This document shows positions 1 to 9,488 of a DNA stretch of 64,000 nt, piece by piece. The notes beneath the pieces are model-generated. The model searched no databases and had not been told where the DNA came from. It was given only the letters and a program-made list of their open reading frames with translations. Positions within the stretch are counted from its first letter, which is position 1. Each line of letters begins with the position of its first letter. The translations under genes and the position numbers were made by a program. Where the stretch lies: NCBI RefSeq assembly GCF_900156505.1, contig NZ_FTPR01000001.1, forward strand, positions 124,001-188,000. Direction: 5' to 3'. This DNA is from Yoonia rosea (GTDB lineage Bacteria > Pseudomonadota > Alphaproteobacteria > Rhodobacterales > Rhodobacteraceae).

Positions 1-289
1 TGATGCGGTGAGCGTTCATGATCCCGTCAAAGAGACCCTTGGCCGGGTTGTCGCCTGCCATGTCCTTCATCTGTGCAATCACGTTCAGGTCCATGCCGCC
101 TGCAAAGCTGCCGGGCTTGCCGGATGTGATGATGGCGCCTTTGATGGCGTCATCGGCCAACACCTGATCGACAAGCGCCTCAAGGTCGTCCCAGGCCACG
201 AGGGTCATCACGTTCATGGACTTGCCGACAGTGTCCCAGACGATGGTTGCGACGCCATCTGCGTCTGTGGTCATTGTGAAATCGGTCAT
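1..289 (-). CDS. fadJ: 3-hydroxyacyl-CoA dehydrogenase/enoyl-CoA hydratase FadJ, N-terminal part (runs off left edge)
   Basis: Only the first 96 or so residues are in the window. They form the start of a crotonase (enoyl-CoA hydratase) domain: a beta-strand reading GVATIVWD, then an oxyanion-hole segment with FAGGMDLN near residue 70. In FadJ/FadB proteins this domain hydrates trans-2-enoyl-CoA and is followed by an NAD-dependent 3-hydroxyacyl-CoA dehydrogenase domain, which would lie outside the window. The chosen ATG at 289 is preceded by AGGAAG at a good distance; a second ATG lies 15 bases downstream. It is the last visible gene of a minus-strand fatty-acid oxidation operon behind the thiolase. 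A stand-alone enoyl-CoA hydratase cannot be excluded from the visible part. Confidence 0.75.
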   Translation of the reverse strand, partial: MTDFTMTTDADGVATIVWDTVGKSMNVMTLVAWDDLEALVDQVLADDAIKGAIITSGKPGSFAGGMDLNVIAQMKDMAGDNPAKGLFDGIMNAHRI

Positions 290-336
290 TGTGTTCTTCC
301 TTTCGCAGCAGCCGTTTGTGCTGGCTTAGATGTTCG

Positions 337-801
337 TTAGTTCAGGGCGTCGCGGGCCGAGGTATCGGCCTTTGACAGGGCATGGGTCTGCATGCTGTCC
401 GCCTTCATCACGTATTCGCCGCCGGTGACCTTCCAGGTCCCGTCGATCTTTTCGATGGTCGAAAAGACGGGGTAGGGGCCTTCAATTTTGCCGTCAGCAG
501 TGCGGGTTTCGCCCACATGGGTGGATTCAATCCTGATGTTCGAAATATAGCGGGCGTCCGTCACTTCACGGCGCAATTCGGTAACGCCGGTCTCCTGAAA
601 GCAGCGATGCATCGCATCGAAGGCGCGGCGCATGTCTTCGTGCGTTTCCATGTAGATCCGGCCGATGATGGTCGCCATGTGCTGCGGCACATGAAAGACG
701 GCGGCGAAGGCGTCAAAGTCACCTTTGAGCAGCGCCTCGCCCGTGATCTCAAGGATTGCTTTCGCAATATCCTCGGCCGCGATTTCCATCCGTTCCGCCA
801 T
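337..801 (-). CDS. Small SnoaL/NTF2-like hypothetical protein in the beta-oxidation operon
   Basis: A 154-residue protein with no signal peptide or membrane segment. The pattern of an N-terminal helix with GDFDAFAAVFHVP, a central THVG strand and a C-terminal strand IDGTWKVTGGEYV is what an NTF2/SnoaL-like alpha+beta barrel looks like; this is a fold guess from pattern, not a proven family. A longer reading frame extends upstream to 996 but overlaps the thiolase gene, so I chose the ATG at 801, four bases past the thiolase stop, with translational coupling likely. The function is unknown. Its place between thiolase and FadJ suggests a role in acyl-CoA or side-chain catabolism. Confidence 0.7.
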   Translation of the reverse strand: MAERMEIAAEDIAKAILEITGEALLKGDFDAFAAVFHVPQHMATIIGRIYMETHEDMRRAFDAMHRCFQETGVTELRREVTDARYISNIRIESTHVGETRTADGKIEGPYPVFSTIEKIDGTWKVTGGEYVMKADSMQTHALSKADTSARDALN

Positions 802-805
802 GACC

Positions 806-2017
806 TTACACCCGCTCGATAATCGTCGCCGCCCCCATGCCCGAGGCGATGCAGAGCGTGGCAAGGCCGGTGCCCTGACCGGTGCGCTCAAGCTCGTCCA
901 GTAGGGTGCCGATGATGATCGCACCGGTCGCACCAAGCGGGTGACCCATGGCGATGGAGCCACCGTTGACGTTGACCTTGCTGTTGTCCACATCAAAGGC
1001 CTGCATGAAACGCAGCACGACCGAAGCGAATGCCTCGTTCACCTCAAACAGGTCGATGTCGCTGATGCTCATGCCAGAATCCTTGAGGATTTTCTCGGTC
1101 ACGGGCACAGGCCCTGTCAGCATGATCGTCGGATCGGTCCCGATCTTGGCGGTTGCTTTGATGCGCGCGCGCGGTTTCAGGCCCATCGCCTCGCCCCATT
1201 CCTTGGACCCGATCAGCACGCCAGCGGCGCCATCTACGATACCGGATGAGTTACCGGCGTGGTGGATATGGTTGATCTTCTCAAGGTGCGGGTACTTCAT
1301 CAGCGCGACCTTGTCGAAGCCGGGCATGACTTCGCCCATGGCCTGAAACGCAGGGTTCAGTGAACCCAGAGTTTGCATGTTCGTCTCGGGGCGCATGTAT
1401 TCGTCGTGATCCAGAATGGCCAAACCGTTGATATCGCGCACAGTGACGACGGATTTATCAAAGCGCTTGTCATCCCAAGCGGCTTTGGCGCGTTTCTGGC
1501 TTTCCATCGCCAGCTGGTCGGCGTCATCACGGCTGAAACCATACTCGGTGGCGATGATATCGGCAGAGATACCCTGCGGGACAAAATAGGTCTCCATCGC
1601 GATGGATGGATCAACCGCAATCGCCGCACCGTCCGAGCCCATGGCCACACGGCCCATCATTTCCACGCCGCCCGCGATATAGGCCTGACCTGCGCCGCCT
1701 TTGACTTGGTTGGCGGCGAGGTTCACGGCCTCCATGCCCGAGGCACAGAACCGGTTGATCGCGAGACCGGGGATGGACTGGTCCAGATCCGAGGCCAGCA
1801 CGGCCGTGCGCGCAAGACAGCCGCCCTGTTCGCCGACTTGGGTGACGTTGCCCCAGATCACATCTTCAACGGCGTGACCCTCAAGGTTGTTGCGCTCTTT
1901 CAGCGCGTTCAGCACGCCCGCGGACAGGCGCGCAGATGTCACCTCGTGCAGGCTTCCGTCCTTGCGGCCCTTACCGCGCGGGGTGCGGATGGCATCATAG
2001 ATATAGGCTTCGGTCAT
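806..2017 (-). CDS. fadA: Acetyl-CoA C-acyltransferase (thiolase)
   Basis: A 403-residue thiolase, which cleaves 3-ketoacyl-CoA with CoA to acetyl-CoA and a shortened acyl-CoA, or runs in reverse as acetoacetyl-CoA thiolase. The catalytic residues are visible: nucleophilic Cys91 in NRFCASGM, His359 in AMGHPLGATG and the second Cys389 in LCIASGMG. Length is normal for the family. It sits between a GST gene and a small NTF2-like gene in the same direction, followed by FadJ, so the degradative role in fatty-acid or branched-acyl oxidation is favoured over PHB synthesis. Chain-length preference cannot be read from the sequence, so the symbol is by context. Confidence 0.9.
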   Translation of the reverse strand: MTEAYIYDAIRTPRGKGRKDGSLHEVTSARLSAGVLNALKERNNLEGHAVEDVIWGNVTQVGEQGGCLARTAVLASDLDQSIPGLAINRFCASGMEAVNLAANQVKGGAGQAYIAGGVEMMGRVAMGSDGAAIAVDPSIAMETYFVPQGISADIIATEYGFSRDDADQLAMESQKRAKAAWDDKRFDKSVVTVRDINGLAILDHDEYMRPETNMQTLGSLNPAFQAMGEVMPGFDKVALMKYPHLEKINHIHHAGNSSGIVDGAAGVLIGSKEWGEAMGLKPRARIKATAKIGTDPTIMLTGPVPVTEKILKDSGMSISDIDLFEVNEAFASVVLRFMQAFDVDNSKVNVNGGSIAMGHPLGATGAIIIGTLLDELERTGQGTGLATLCIASGMGAATIIERV

Positions 2018-2029
2018 AGTGTCCTCCGG

Positions 2030-2665
2030 TTACGCAGGCGCAGGAAAGGCGCGCTGCATCAATTCATAAGGTGGTTTCCAACCGGGCTGGGCGGCGATGG
2101 CATCAAGCCAGCGGTTGATATTGGGGTAATCGGCACGGTCAAATGTGAACGGCTCGGGGTAAAACAGGTAGCCTGCGCAACTCAGGTCCGCGACGGTGAT
2201 GTCATCACCGGCAAGCCACGCGTGATTGCTCAACTGATCGTCCAGCGTTTTGAGTGCGCTGGACAGACGCCCCGCCAGAAAGGCGATAACATCGGCGTTG
2301 CGTTTCTCTTCCGGCAGATAGTTCATCTGGAACCGCAGAACGCCAGCAATGCTCGAGACTTTGTGGTTGTCAAAGAACATCCACCGCAGCACTTCACGGC
2401 GTGCATCGGCGGAGCGGCCGCCCATCTTGCCGGTCTTTGAGCTGAGGTAATCAAGGATCACGCCCGATTGCGTCAGGGTCAGGTCACCGTCTTCCAGCAC
2501 GGGCGCTTCGCCCATGATGTTCAATTCGCGGTATTCCGGGCTGCGGCTCTCGCCTTTGAAGAAGTCGATGAAAACTGGCTCCCATTCGACATCCATCATC
2601 GAGAGCGCCATCGCGACCTTGTACGAATGGCCGCTTTCGCCAAAACAATGCAGTTTCATGGTCAT
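2030..2665 (-). CDS. Glutathione S-transferase family protein
   Basis: A 211-residue cytosolic protein with the two-domain GST plan. Residues 1-80 form a thioredoxin-like domain (KLHCFGESGHSYKV, then EAPVLEDGDLTLTQSGVILDYL, with the cis-Pro and Gln-Ser glutathione-binding residues). A helical C-terminal domain follows, with ITVADLSCAGYL as the usual N-capping motif. GSTs conjugate or exchange glutathione on electrophiles; the substrate is unknown. It lies 12 bases upstream of the thiolase and downstream of the acyl-CoA dehydrogenase in one operon, which hints at handling a reactive or thiol-bound intermediate. The start at 2665 follows GGGAGG; a second ATG two codons on is possible. Confidence 0.88.
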   Translation of the reverse strand: MTMKLHCFGESGHSYKVAMALSMMDVEWEPVFIDFFKGESRSPEYRELNIMGEAPVLEDGDLTLTQSGVILDYLSSKTGKMGGRSADARREVLRWMFFDNHKVSSIAGVLRFQMNYLPEEKRNADVIAFLAGRLSSALKTLDDQLSNHAWLAGDDITVADLSCAGYLFYPEPFTFDRADYPNINRWLDAIAAQPGWKPPYELMQRAFPAPA

Positions 2666-2751
2666 AGTGTAGGCCTCCCAACCCGTATCGGGGAATTCTG
2701 CGGGCAGAAATCCATTGAGGGCGCACCAAAAGCGGTGCGCCCTCAGAGAGC

Positions 2752-4527
2752 TTAGAAGTTCGCAGCCTCAAGCGCCATGATTGTATCGCCGCCCGTGTTG
2801 ATGCGTGCAAGGTGCATCGCAGTGGCGGGCAGTTGGCGGGCCATATAGTAACGGCCAGTGGCGATCTTGGTCTCATAGAATGCGGTGTCGGATGCGCCGC
2901 TTTCCAGTGCTTCCATTGCCGCTTTCGCCATACGCGCCCACATCAGGCCAAGGCAGACATGACCCATCATGTGCATGAAGTCATATGACCCCGACAGCGC
3001 GTTGTTCGGCTTGGTCGCGTTCTGCATGAAGTACATGCCAGCGGCCTGAAGATCCTTTGACGCCGCTTTGAGTGGCACCAAGAAGTCCTTGTTCAGGGCC
3101 TCATTGCCTTCGTTTTCCTTGATGAAGGTTTTGATCATCTCGAAGAACGCCATCACATGCTTGCCGCCATTGAGCGCCAGCTTGCGGCCCACAAGGTCGA
3201 GCGCCTGCACACCGTTTGCGCCTTCATAGATCATCGCAATCCGTGCATCGCGGGCATATTGGGACATACCCCATTCTTCGATATAGCCGTGACCGCCGTA
3301 CACCTGCTGGGCGGCAGTGGCGTATTCAAAGCCTTTGTCGGTGAGGAAGCCTTTGATCACAGGCGTCATCAATGAGATCAGGCCATCGGCATCCGCGTCT
3401 TGGTTCTTATGCGCGCGATCGATCAGATAGGCGCCCCAATATGTGAACGCGCGTGCGCCCTCGACGAATGACTTCTGGTCCATCAGGTTGCGGCGGATAT
3501 CAGGATGCACGATCAGCGGATCGGCAGGCCCGTCGGGGTTCTTTGCACCGGTCACATCGCGCCCTTGCAGGCGGTCGTTGGCATAGGCCACGGCATTCTG
3601 ATAGGCACTTTCGGCCTGGGCATAACCCTGCAGGCCAACACCCAGACGCGCTTCGTTCATCATTGTGAACATTGCGCGCATGCCCTTGTGCTCTTCGCCG
3701 ACAAGGAAACCGGTCGCTTCGTCATAGTTCATCACACAGGTCGAGTTGCCGTGGATGCCCATCTTTTCTTCGATCTTGCCCACGGACACGCCGTTGCGTG
3801 CACCCAGCGAGCCATCCTCGTTGACCATGAACTTGGGGACGATGAAGAGCGACACACCTTTGATGCCCTCAGGCCCGCCCTGAATTTTGGCCAGAACAAG
3901 GTGGATGATGTTTTCGGCCATGTCGTGCTCACCAGCCGAGATAAAGATCTTCTGACCAGAGATTTTGTAGGATCCATCACCGTTCGGCACGGCCTTGGTG
4001 CGCATCAGGCCCAGATCGGTACCGCAATGCGGCTCGGTCAGGTTCATTGTACCGGTCCACTCACAGGTGGTCAGCTTGGGCAGGTATGTCTGCTTTTGCG
4101 CGTCAGAGCCGTGCGCATAGATCGCCGAATAGGCGCCGTGGGTCAGGCCCTGATACATGTTGAATGCCATATTGGCCGAGACAAACGGTTCCTGTGCTGC
4201 CGTGTGCATCACGTAAGGCAGACCCTGACCACCATATTCGGGGTCACAGTCCATGGCGGTCCAGCCGCCGTCTTTCATCTGCTGGAAGGCGTCTTTGAAG
4301 CCGGTTGGCGTGCGCACAACACCGTTTTCCAGCACACAGCCCTCTTTGTCGCCGACCACGTTCAGCGGATGCAGCACTTCAGTGGCCACTTTGCCCGCCT
4401 CTTCGATCACAGCGGCGGTAAAGTCGCGGTCAAGGTCCTCGAATCCTGGAATGTCCTGTTCGCTGACCTTTAGCAGGTCATGCAGTACAAACTGGATGTC
4501 TTTGGTGGGTGCATTGTAGATTGGCAT
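2752..4527 (-). CDS. Acyl-CoA dehydrogenase (FadE/DmdC-type, ~590 aa)
   Basis: A 591-residue FAD enzyme that introduces the trans-2 double bond into an acyl-CoA and passes electrons to ETF. The order is an N-terminal cap of about 40 residues, a helical domain, the FAD and substrate strand domain ([19 protein letters not shown] near 161-180; [13 protein letters not shown] near 189), a C-terminal helical bundle with the catalytic base Glu435 in [13 protein letters not shown], and an extra C-terminal domain of about 130 residues typical of the long family that includes DmdC. The start at 4527 follows CGGAGA. It is the first enzyme of a degradative operon with thiolase and FadJ. Family position alone cannot separate a straight-chain enzyme from a methylmercaptopropionyl-CoA enzyme; the context favours general beta-oxidation. 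Confidence 0.9.
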   Translation of the reverse strand: MPIYNAPTKDIQFVLHDLLKVSEQDIPGFEDLDRDFTAAVIEEAGKVATEVLHPLNVVGDKEGCVLENGVVRTPTGFKDAFQQMKDGGWTAMDCDPEYGGQGLPYVMHTAAQEPFVSANMAFNMYQGLTHGAYSAIYAHGSDAQKQTYLPKLTTCEWTGTMNLTEPHCGTDLGLMRTKAVPNGDGSYKISGQKIFISAGEHDMAENIIHLVLAKIQGGPEGIKGVSLFIVPKFMVNEDGSLGARNGVSVGKIEEKMGIHGNSTCVMNYDEATGFLVGEEHKGMRAMFTMMNEARLGVGLQGYAQAESAYQNAVAYANDRLQGRDVTGAKNPDGPADPLIVHPDIRRNLMDQKSFVEGARAFTYWGAYLIDRAHKNQDADADGLISLMTPVIKGFLTDKGFEYATAAQQVYGGHGYIEEWGMSQYARDARIAMIYEGANGVQALDLVGRKLALNGGKHVMAFFEMIKTFIKENEGNEALNKDFLVPLKAASKDLQAAGMYFMQNATKPNNALSGSYDFMHMMGHVCLGLMWARMAKAAMEALESGASDTAFYETKIATGRYYMARQLPATAMHLARINTGGDTIMALEAANF

Positions 4528-4568
4528 CTGAAGTCTCCGGTTGGTCGTTTTGGGGCGGCGCCTATGTG

Positions 4569-4970
4569 TCAGGCAGCCGCCGTTTTTTCTTTGGCCAGTT
4601 GGGCAAGCTTTTCAGCACCCCAGGCCATCTGCTCTTTCAACTCGCCAATCGCCTCTTCCAACTCGGCCTTCTGGGCCTCCATGTCGGCAAGGTGGCGTTC
4701 AGCAAGAACGTAGGTCTTTGACAGTTGGGCCTCTTGCCCGTCATCCATGTGGTAGAGGTCAAGCAATTGGCGGATTTCTTCCAACGAGAAGCCAAAGCGT
4801 TTGCCGCGCAAAATCAGCTTCAGGCGCGCGCGGTCGCGTTTGGTAAAAAGGCGGCGCTGGCCTTCCCGAATTGGAAACAGCAGTTCTTTGGCTTCGTAAA
4901 AACGAAGCGTGCGTGGTGTGACATCAAAGGCGTCACACATCTGACGAATGTTCAATGTATCGGTCGTCAT
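4569..4970 (-). CDS. MerR family transcriptional regulator (upstream copy of a tandem pair's operon-proximal gene)
   Basis: A 133-residue DNA-binding protein. The winged HTH is at residues 7-75 ([20 protein letters not shown], then [32 protein letters not shown]). A long coiled coil follows at 80-125 with the [18 protein letters not shown] heptads, and the tail is Ala-rich. There are no Cys residues in the C-terminal part, so it does not look like a metal sensor; it resembles the LiuR-like MerR proteins linked to acyl-CoA catabolism. It lies 41 bases upstream of the acyl-CoA dehydrogenase in the same direction, so it likely heads and controls this operon. The effector, possibly an acyl-CoA, is inference. 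Confidence 0.88.
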   Translation of the reverse strand: MTTDTLNIRQMCDAFDVTPRTLRFYEAKELLFPIREGQRRLFTKRDRARLKLILRGKRFGFSLEEIRQLLDLYHMDDGQEAQLSKTYVLAERHLADMEAQKAELEEAIGELKEQMAWGAEKLAQLAKEKTAAA

Positions 4971-5046
4971 CTCTCAGATCTCTCCGTGCATGGGGTAACG
5001 AATGCCACGCAACTGCAAAGGATATAGGCAGCATACAAGTAAAGTT

Positions 5047-5074
5047 GACGCGCACGTAAACGTAACGTGGCGTC
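5047..5074. promoter_or_regulatory. Dyad upstream of the first MerR gene, candidate MerR operator
   Basis: The arms GACGCGCACGT (5047-5057) and ACGTGGCGTC (5065-5074) are complementary apart from one bulged base, around the centre AAACGTA. It lies about 75 bases upstream of the MerR start at 4970. On the minus strand, TTTACG and TATGCT are placed 19 bases apart, the long spacer typical of MerR-controlled promoters. The inner ACGTAAACGT resembles sites of acyl-CoA-linked MerR regulators. Confidence 0.4.
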
Positions 5075-5126
5075 ACGGCTCAGTTGACGAAAGGTCAGGA
5101 AAGGTGACGCAGGGTCATGCGCAATA

Positions 5127-5160
5127 AAAAAACGGGGAAAACGCCGTGTTTTTCCCCGTA
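5127..5160 (-). terminator. Rho-independent terminator of the second MerR gene
   Basis: On the minus strand an ACGGGGAAAA stem pairs with TTTTCCCCGT across a short loop (arms 5151-5160 and 5133-5142) and is followed by seven T (5127-5133 read on minus). It lies about 55 bases past the stop at 5214, so it separates the upstream MerR gene from the beta-oxidation operon. Confidence 0.8.
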
Positions 5161-5213
5161 AATTACAAATTTTTTTGATCGCGCTGCTGAGTCGCGTTGA
5201 CGGGCGCTGTTGC

Positions 5214-5582
5214 CTATCCGAGCGTCTTTGCGGTCTCGTCGCGCAGATTCTGGAGTTCGGCAATCGTATCTTCAAGCTGCTTTTTCTGCTCAGCAAGCTC
5301 GACCAATTGCTTGTCCGCCAGTGTCACCCATTCGCGCATCTGCGCCTCGGTGCCCTCATGTTCGTAGATCAGCAGCCATTGGCGGATATCCTCCAACGAA
5401 AAGCCGAACCGGCGTCCGCGCAGGATCAGTGTCATGCGTGCAAGTTCTTTTGCGCCATAAAACCGCGACCGCCCTTCGCGTTCGGGCCGCAAGAGTTCGA
5501 TATACTCGTAATAGCGCAATGTGCGCGGCGTGACGTCGAATTTCGCGCACATCTCTTTGAATGACAGCCGTGTGTCGGACAT
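5214..5582 (-). CDS. MerR family transcriptional regulator (second copy)
   Basis: A 122-residue paralogue of the neighbouring MerR gene: winged HTH ([44 protein letters not shown]), then a coiled coil (ADKQLVELAEQKKQLEDTIAELQ). It lacks cysteines in the sensor region. The frame opens further upstream to 5633, but the ATG at 5582 has GGGAGAAG just ahead and gives the family's usual N-terminus, so I chose it. It is transcribed alone, with a strong terminator after it, and divergently from a thioesterase gene. The two MerR proteins share the DVTPRTLR and RRFGFSLE blocks, so they probably arose by duplication and may bind similar sites. Confidence 0.87.
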   Translation of the reverse strand: MSDTRLSFKEMCAKFDVTPRTLRYYEYIELLRPEREGRSRFYGAKELARMTLILRGRRFGFSLEDIRQWLLIYEHEGTEAQMREWVTLADKQLVELAEQKKQLEDTIAELQNLRDETAKTLG

Positions 5583-5657
5583 CTGCTTCTCCCTCTCTTC
5601 AATGGTAACGCCAACAAAGAAACGGGGCAACATGGATTGCTGTTCGCTGGGCGCGTA

Positions 5658-5674
5658 GAGGTGGTCAAAACCTC
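5658..5674. promoter_or_regulatory. Dyad GAGGT-N7-ACCTC between divergent MerR and thioesterase genes
   Basis: The inverted repeat GAGGT (5658-5662) and ACCTC (5670-5674) lies in the 134-base divergent region. It is flanked by a wider pair GGTAACGC (5604-5611) and GCGTTACC (5681-5688). Size and position fit a MerR-type operator controlling both directions; this is inference only. Confidence 0.35.
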
Positions 5675-5716
5675 AATTCAGCGTTACCCATCGCAAGAAC
5701 CTTTTCAGGAGCACAC

Positions 5717-6157
5717 ATGTCTGATCCGCAGAAAACCCGCCGCGATACTCTGGCCCGCCAGTTCATAGCGGCCATCCCGCATGCGCAGGCTTTGGGGATG
5801 CAGGTGACCGACATTGATGACGGCAAGGCTGTGATCGCCATGGATTATGATGCCCGTTTCATCGGTGATCCCGAAACCGGGGTCATCCACGGGGGCGCTG
5901 TTTCGGCGCTCATGGATACCTGCGCAGGGGCGGCCGTGATGGCGCATCCGGCGGCAGCACTTGCGACGGCGACGCTGGATTTGCGCATCGACTATATGCG
6001 CCCCGCCACCCCCGGTGACCGGATCACGGCGACGGCAGAGTGCTATCACGTGACCCGTTCGGTTGCTTTTGTGCGCGCCACGGCTGTGGATGCAGACCCC
6101 TCGCGCCCGGTCGCCACGGCAACGGGCGCCTTTACGATTGAAAGGGGCAAATCATGA
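5717..6157 (+). CDS. PaaI family thioesterase (hotdog fold)
   Basis: A 146-residue single hotdog-domain protein. The signature stretch [20 protein letters not shown] (residues about 58-77) is the PaaI-type motif, with the hydrophobic helix and the HGG that holds the thioester. The strands [12 protein letters not shown] and [17 protein letters not shown] complete the fold. Such enzymes hydrolyse acyl-CoA thioesters in the cytosol as homo-oligomers. RBS CAGGAG precedes the ATG. It overlaps the next hotdog gene by four bases (ATGA), so the two are coupled and may work as a pair. The substrate is unknown; the neighbouring acyl-CoA genes suggest an acyl-CoA. Confidence 0.85.
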   Translation: MSDPQKTRRDTLARQFIAAIPHAQALGMQVTDIDDGKAVIAMDYDARFIGDPETGVIHGGAVSALMDTCAGAAVMAHPAAALATATLDLRIDYMRPATPGDRITATAECYHVTRSVAFVRATAVDADPSRPVATATGAFTIERGKS

Positions 6158-6648
6158 GCCGTCGCCCTGAACCCGTGCAAGTCATCAAACAGCGTCGCGA
6201 TGCGACCCTTGCTGCGCTCGTTGCCGGCGTGCCTTACATCCAGTTTCTGGGTATTCGGATTGACCGGCGCGGCGATGAGCTTACGGCTATTTTGCCTTAT
6301 GACGACAAGCTGATCGGCAACCCGATGTTGCCTGCCTTGCACGGCGGTGTCACGGCCGCCTTTCTGGAAGTGACCGCGATTGTTGAACTGAGTTGGGCCA
6401 TGATCTGGGAGGATATGGAGGCGGGCAAGTACACGGACGATACGCCGCGCATTCAACTGCCCAAGACAATCGACTTTACCGTCGATTATCTGCGCTCGGG
6501 TCTGCCGCGTGATGCCTATGCGCGCGCGCGCGTCAATCGTTCGGGCCGCCGCTATGCCTCTGTCCATGTCGAGACATGGCAGGATAACCGCAGCCGTCTT
6601 TTTGCCTCTGCCACGGGTCATTTCCTGATGCCCGAACGCGATGGCTAG
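6154..6648 (+). CDS. PaaI family thioesterase (hotdog fold), second copy
   Basis: A 164-residue hotdog protein. The motif [18 protein letters not shown] is the counterpart of the HGG segment of the gene before, and [24 protein letters not shown] is the central strand pair. An insert of about 25 residues ([20 protein letters not shown]) distinguishes it from its neighbour. It starts inside the stop of the upstream thioesterase and ends eight bases inside the MATE gene, so the three are one transcript. The tandem arrangement could give a heteromeric enzyme; its substrate is not readable. Confidence 0.82.
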   Translation: MSRRPEPVQVIKQRRDATLAALVAGVPYIQFLGIRIDRRGDELTAILPYDDKLIGNPMLPALHGGVTAAFLEVTAIVELSWAMIWEDMEAGKYTDDTPRIQLPKTIDFTVDYLRSGLPRDAYARARVNRSGRRYASVHVETWQDNRSRLFASATGHFLMPERDG

Positions 6649-7978
6649 CGTGCTTACCCACAAACGGGTGCTTGCGATTGCATTGCCGATTGTGTTGTCG
6701 AACGCGACGGTTCCGATTTTGGGGGCCGTCGACACAGGTGTTGTCGGACAATTGGGCGAAGCCGCACCGATTGGCGCGGTGGGCATCGGCGCGATCATCC
6801 TGTCTGCGGTCTACTGGATTTTCGGTTTCCTGCGGATGGGGACCACGGGTCTGACATCTCAGGCAAGCGGGGCAGGGGACAGGGATGAGGTCGATGCGCT
6901 TTTGGCGCGCGCGCTCTTGATCGGGATATCGGCGGGTATTGTGATGATCATCGCGCAGGTCGCGATTTTCAACGCAGCCTTTTGGATATCCCCCGCCAGC
7001 GCCGAGGTGGAAGCACTGGCGCGCGATTATATGGTGATCCGCGTCTGGTCTGCCCCTGCCACAATTGCGCTTTATGGTATTACCGGCTGGCTGATCGCGC
7101 AGGAACGCACACGGGCGGTGCTGGTCATTCAGGTGGGCATGAATGGCGCGAATATCGCCTTGAGTTTCTGGCTTGGCCTGCAACTGGGCTGGGGTGTCGA
7201 GGGGGTGGCTTGGGCCACGTCCATAGCGGAATGGGGCGGTCTGGCGTTGGGCCTGTGGTTTTGCCGCGGTGTCTTTGGGCGCGCGGCCTGGCTGTCGGCG
7301 GCGCGGGTGTTTGATCTGATACGGCTGCGGCACATGGCGCTGGTCAACTCTGACATCCTGATCCGCTCGGTTTTGTTGCAGGCGATCTTTGTCAGCTTCC
7401 TGTTTTTCGGGTCAGACTTTGGCGATGTGCAATTGGCTGCCAACCAGATCCTGATGCAGTTTTTGCAGGTCACCGCCTACGCGCTTGATGGGTTCGCCTT
7501 TTCTGCCGAAGCGCTCGTTGGTCAGGCGCTGGGCGCGCGTGCGCGGGCTGCGTTGCGGCGCAGCGCGTTACTGAGCAGTCTGTGGGGCAGCATTGTCTGT
7601 GCAATCCTCGCGCTGAGTTTCGCGCTTTTTGGCGGGCATGTGATTGATATTATGACAACTGCACCCGAAGTGCGCGAGGTCGCGCGCATTTACCTGCCCT
7701 ATATGGTGCTGGCCCCGATTGTGGGCGTTGCGGCATGGATGCTGGACGGGATTTTCATAGGTGCCACCCGCACCAAGGACATGCGCAATATGATGATCGT
7801 TTCGGCGGTGATCTATTTCGCCACGGTCCTGCCGCTGATGGCGCTGTTCCAGAACCACGGGCTCTGGATGGGCTTGTTGCTCAATTTCGTGGTGCGCGGC
7901 GTAACGCTGGCGTGGAAATACCCCAGTCTTGAGGCCGAGGCCGACCGGCCACGTTCAGGTCCAGTCGCCGCGCCCTGA
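6641..7978 (+). CDS. MATE family efflux transporter (DinF-like)
   Basis: A 445-residue inner-membrane protein with about twelve hydrophobic segments in two bundles. The N-terminus ([33 protein letters not shown]) matches the MATE start, and the second half repeats it ([34 protein letters not shown]), typical of the DinF branch. MATE proteins export organic cations or drugs in exchange for H+ or Na+. It is the third gene of the thioesterase unit and overlaps the previous gene by eight bases. Its last 24 bases overlap the end of pyrD on the other strand. The substrate is unknown. Confidence 0.92.
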   Translation: MASVLTHKRVLAIALPIVLSNATVPILGAVDTGVVGQLGEAAPIGAVGIGAIILSAVYWIFGFLRMGTTGLTSQASGAGDRDEVDALLARALLIGISAGIVMIIAQVAIFNAAFWISPASAEVEALARDYMVIRVWSAPATIALYGITGWLIAQERTRAVLVIQVGMNGANIALSFWLGLQLGWGVEGVAWATSIAEWGGLALGLWFCRGVFGRAAWLSAARVFDLIRLRHMALVNSDILIRSVLLQAIFVSFLFFGSDFGDVQLAANQILMQFLQVTAYALDGFAFSAEALVGQALGARARAALRRSALLSSLWGSIVCAILALSFALFGGHVIDIMTTAPEVREVARIYLPYMVLAPIVGVAAWMLDGIFIGATRTKDMRNMMIVSAVIYFATVLPLMALFQNHGLWMGLLLNFVVRGVTLAWKYPSLEAEADRPRSGPVAAP

Positions 7979-9007
7979 TCCCACAGCGTCGGCCACAGTC
8001 GCGAAACCATCGCGTTGCAGCAGAGTGTCGAGGCCTTGTGCGATCTCACCTGCAAGTGAAATGCCGCCGTAAACAAGGGCTGTGTAAAGCTGCACCGCAG
8101 AGGCCCCTGCGCGGATTTTCTGATAGGCCTGTTCTGCCGATCCAACGCCGCCCACACCGATAATCGGCAGTGTCGTCAGCCCTGCCAGTTGCGCGAGCAC
8201 CCGCGTGGATTTTTCAAACAGCGGTCGGCCGGAGAGCCCGCCCATTTCTGCCTTATGTGGCCCATGCAATCCTGCGCGATCCAGTGTGGTGTTCGTGGCG
8301 ATAATGGCGTCGATGCCCGAAGCATTTGCGACCTCGGCCACTTCGGCAATCTCGTCGGTGCTCAGGTCAGGTGCGATTTTCAGGAAAACAGGAATTGGGT
8401 TTGCCAGCGCGGCGCGTGCCTGCATCACCCCGTCAAGCAGTGCGGCAAGGGCGGCTTTGCCCTGCAAGTCGCGCAGCTTTTCGGTGTTGGGCGAGGAGAC
8501 ATTGACCGTCGCAAAGTCCACGACCGGTCCGCAGCGCGTCAGTACCGTTGCGAAATCTGCGGCCTTGTCGGCACTATCCTTGTTGGCCCCGAGGTTCAGG
8601 CCGATCACCGCACCTTTGGGGCGCTGGGCAAGGCGTGCCGCAATCGCTTCCATCCCGTCGTTGTTGAAGCCGAAACGGTTGATCGCGGCGCGGTCCTCGG
8701 TCAGACGAAACAGGCGGGGTTTCGGATTGCCGGGCTGGGCGCGGGGCGTGGCGGCACCAACCTCAAGAAAGCCAAAGCCGGTGCGTGAAAGCGCATGCAG
8801 CGCTGTTGCGTTCTTGTCAAAACCGGCGGCAAGACCGACAGGGTTTAGCAGGTCCAATCCGGCCAAGGCGGTCCGCAAGCGTGGTGAAGTCACCGGACCA
8901 CTGCGCGGACCAAGTCCTGCGTTCAATGCCTTGAGCGCGAGGCCATGTGCCGTCTCGGGGTCAAGCAAGCGCAGCGCGGGCAGGCCAATTTTTTCTAGCG
9001 CCTTCAT
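7955..9007 (-). CDS. pyrD: Quinone-dependent dihydroorotate dehydrogenase (class 2)
   Basis: A 350-residue enzyme oxidising dihydroorotate to orotate in pyrimidine synthesis, passing electrons to ubiquinone at the membrane. Class 2 traits: an amphipathic N-terminal helix ([22 protein letters not shown]), FMN-site blocks [29 protein letters not shown] and IGLNLGANK, the catalytic serine in [12 protein letters not shown], and [18 protein letters not shown] near the C-terminus. The ATG at 9007 shares one base with the stop of the upstream DUF952 gene (TGATG); a GTG one codon earlier is also possible. It converges with, and overlaps, the MATE gene by 24 bases. Confidence 0.95.
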   Translation of the reverse strand: MKALEKIGLPALRLLDPETAHGLALKALNAGLGPRSGPVTSPRLRTALAGLDLLNPVGLAAGFDKNATALHALSRTGFGFLEVGAATPRAQPGNPKPRLFRLTEDRAAINRFGFNNDGMEAIAARLAQRPKGAVIGLNLGANKDSADKAADFATVLTRCGPVVDFATVNVSSPNTEKLRDLQGKAALAALLDGVMQARAALANPIPVFLKIAPDLSTDEIAEVAEVANASGIDAIIATNTTLDRAGLHGPHKAEMGGLSGRPLFEKSTRVLAQLAGLTTLPIIGVGGVGSAEQAYQKIRAGASAVQLYTALVYGGISLAGEIAQGLDTLLQRDGFATVADAVGSGRGDWT

Positions 9008-9336
9008 CACAACTCCGGAAACTGATGCACGCCGTCAACCACAGGCAATGGCTTGCTCCACACCACATCATCCATGCGCAGGGTGCGGTAAAGATGCGGG
9101 AACAGTACGTTTTCGCGGGCTGGCTCCCATTTCAGCGGATCAAGCGTATCGGCTTCGACAGCAAGAAGCACCAGCCCTTCAACGCCGGCAAAGTATTTGG
9201 CCGCCGTCTCGGCCACGGTCGCTGCGGTCGAGAAATGGATATAGCCATCCGCGACATCAATCGGTGCACCGACAGTTTCGCCGTCGGCCTGCAGTGTGGC
9301 CCATTCATCGGCCCGGAATATTTTATAAATCAGCAT
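9007..9336 (-). CDS. DUF952 domain-containing protein
   Basis: A 109-residue cytosolic protein. It opens with [18 protein letters not shown], followed by the [22 protein letters not shown] segment and [13 protein letters not shown], the usual DUF952 layout, a family with an ADP-ribosyltransferase-like fold and no settled function. I took the ATG at 9336 because it gives the family N-terminus; ATG 9360 in the same frame is an alternative and neither has a strong RBS. It is coupled to pyrD by a one-base stop/start overlap, a pairing that recurs in Rhodobacterales as far as I recall. Confidence 0.82.
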   Translation of the reverse strand: MLIYKIFRADEWATLQADGETVGAPIDVADGYIHFSTAATVAETAAKYFAGVEGLVLLAVEADTLDPLKWEPARENVLFPHLYRTLRMDDVVWSKPLPVVDGVHQFPEL

Positions 9337-9488
9337 GTGGGTGTCATGGCTTTTACACATGCGTTGGTCAAGCATCCACGCAGGGGATACTTGACGTAAG
9401 GGCCGCAAATCTAGGCAGTTATTAAATTTGACTCTCGCAAATCGCCTCGCCACTCTGACAATATTCCAACCTTGGGGGACCTAGACCT

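Noticed and set aside
1373..2440. 355-residue frame antisense to thiolase and GST
   Set aside because: It spans two real genes and their gap, with no start signal or motif.
2752..4527. Naming the acyl-CoA dehydrogenase DmdC (DMSP degradation)
   Set aside because: The length and Glu435 match that family, but the neighbours are general beta-oxidation genes and no dmdA, dmdB or dmdD is near.
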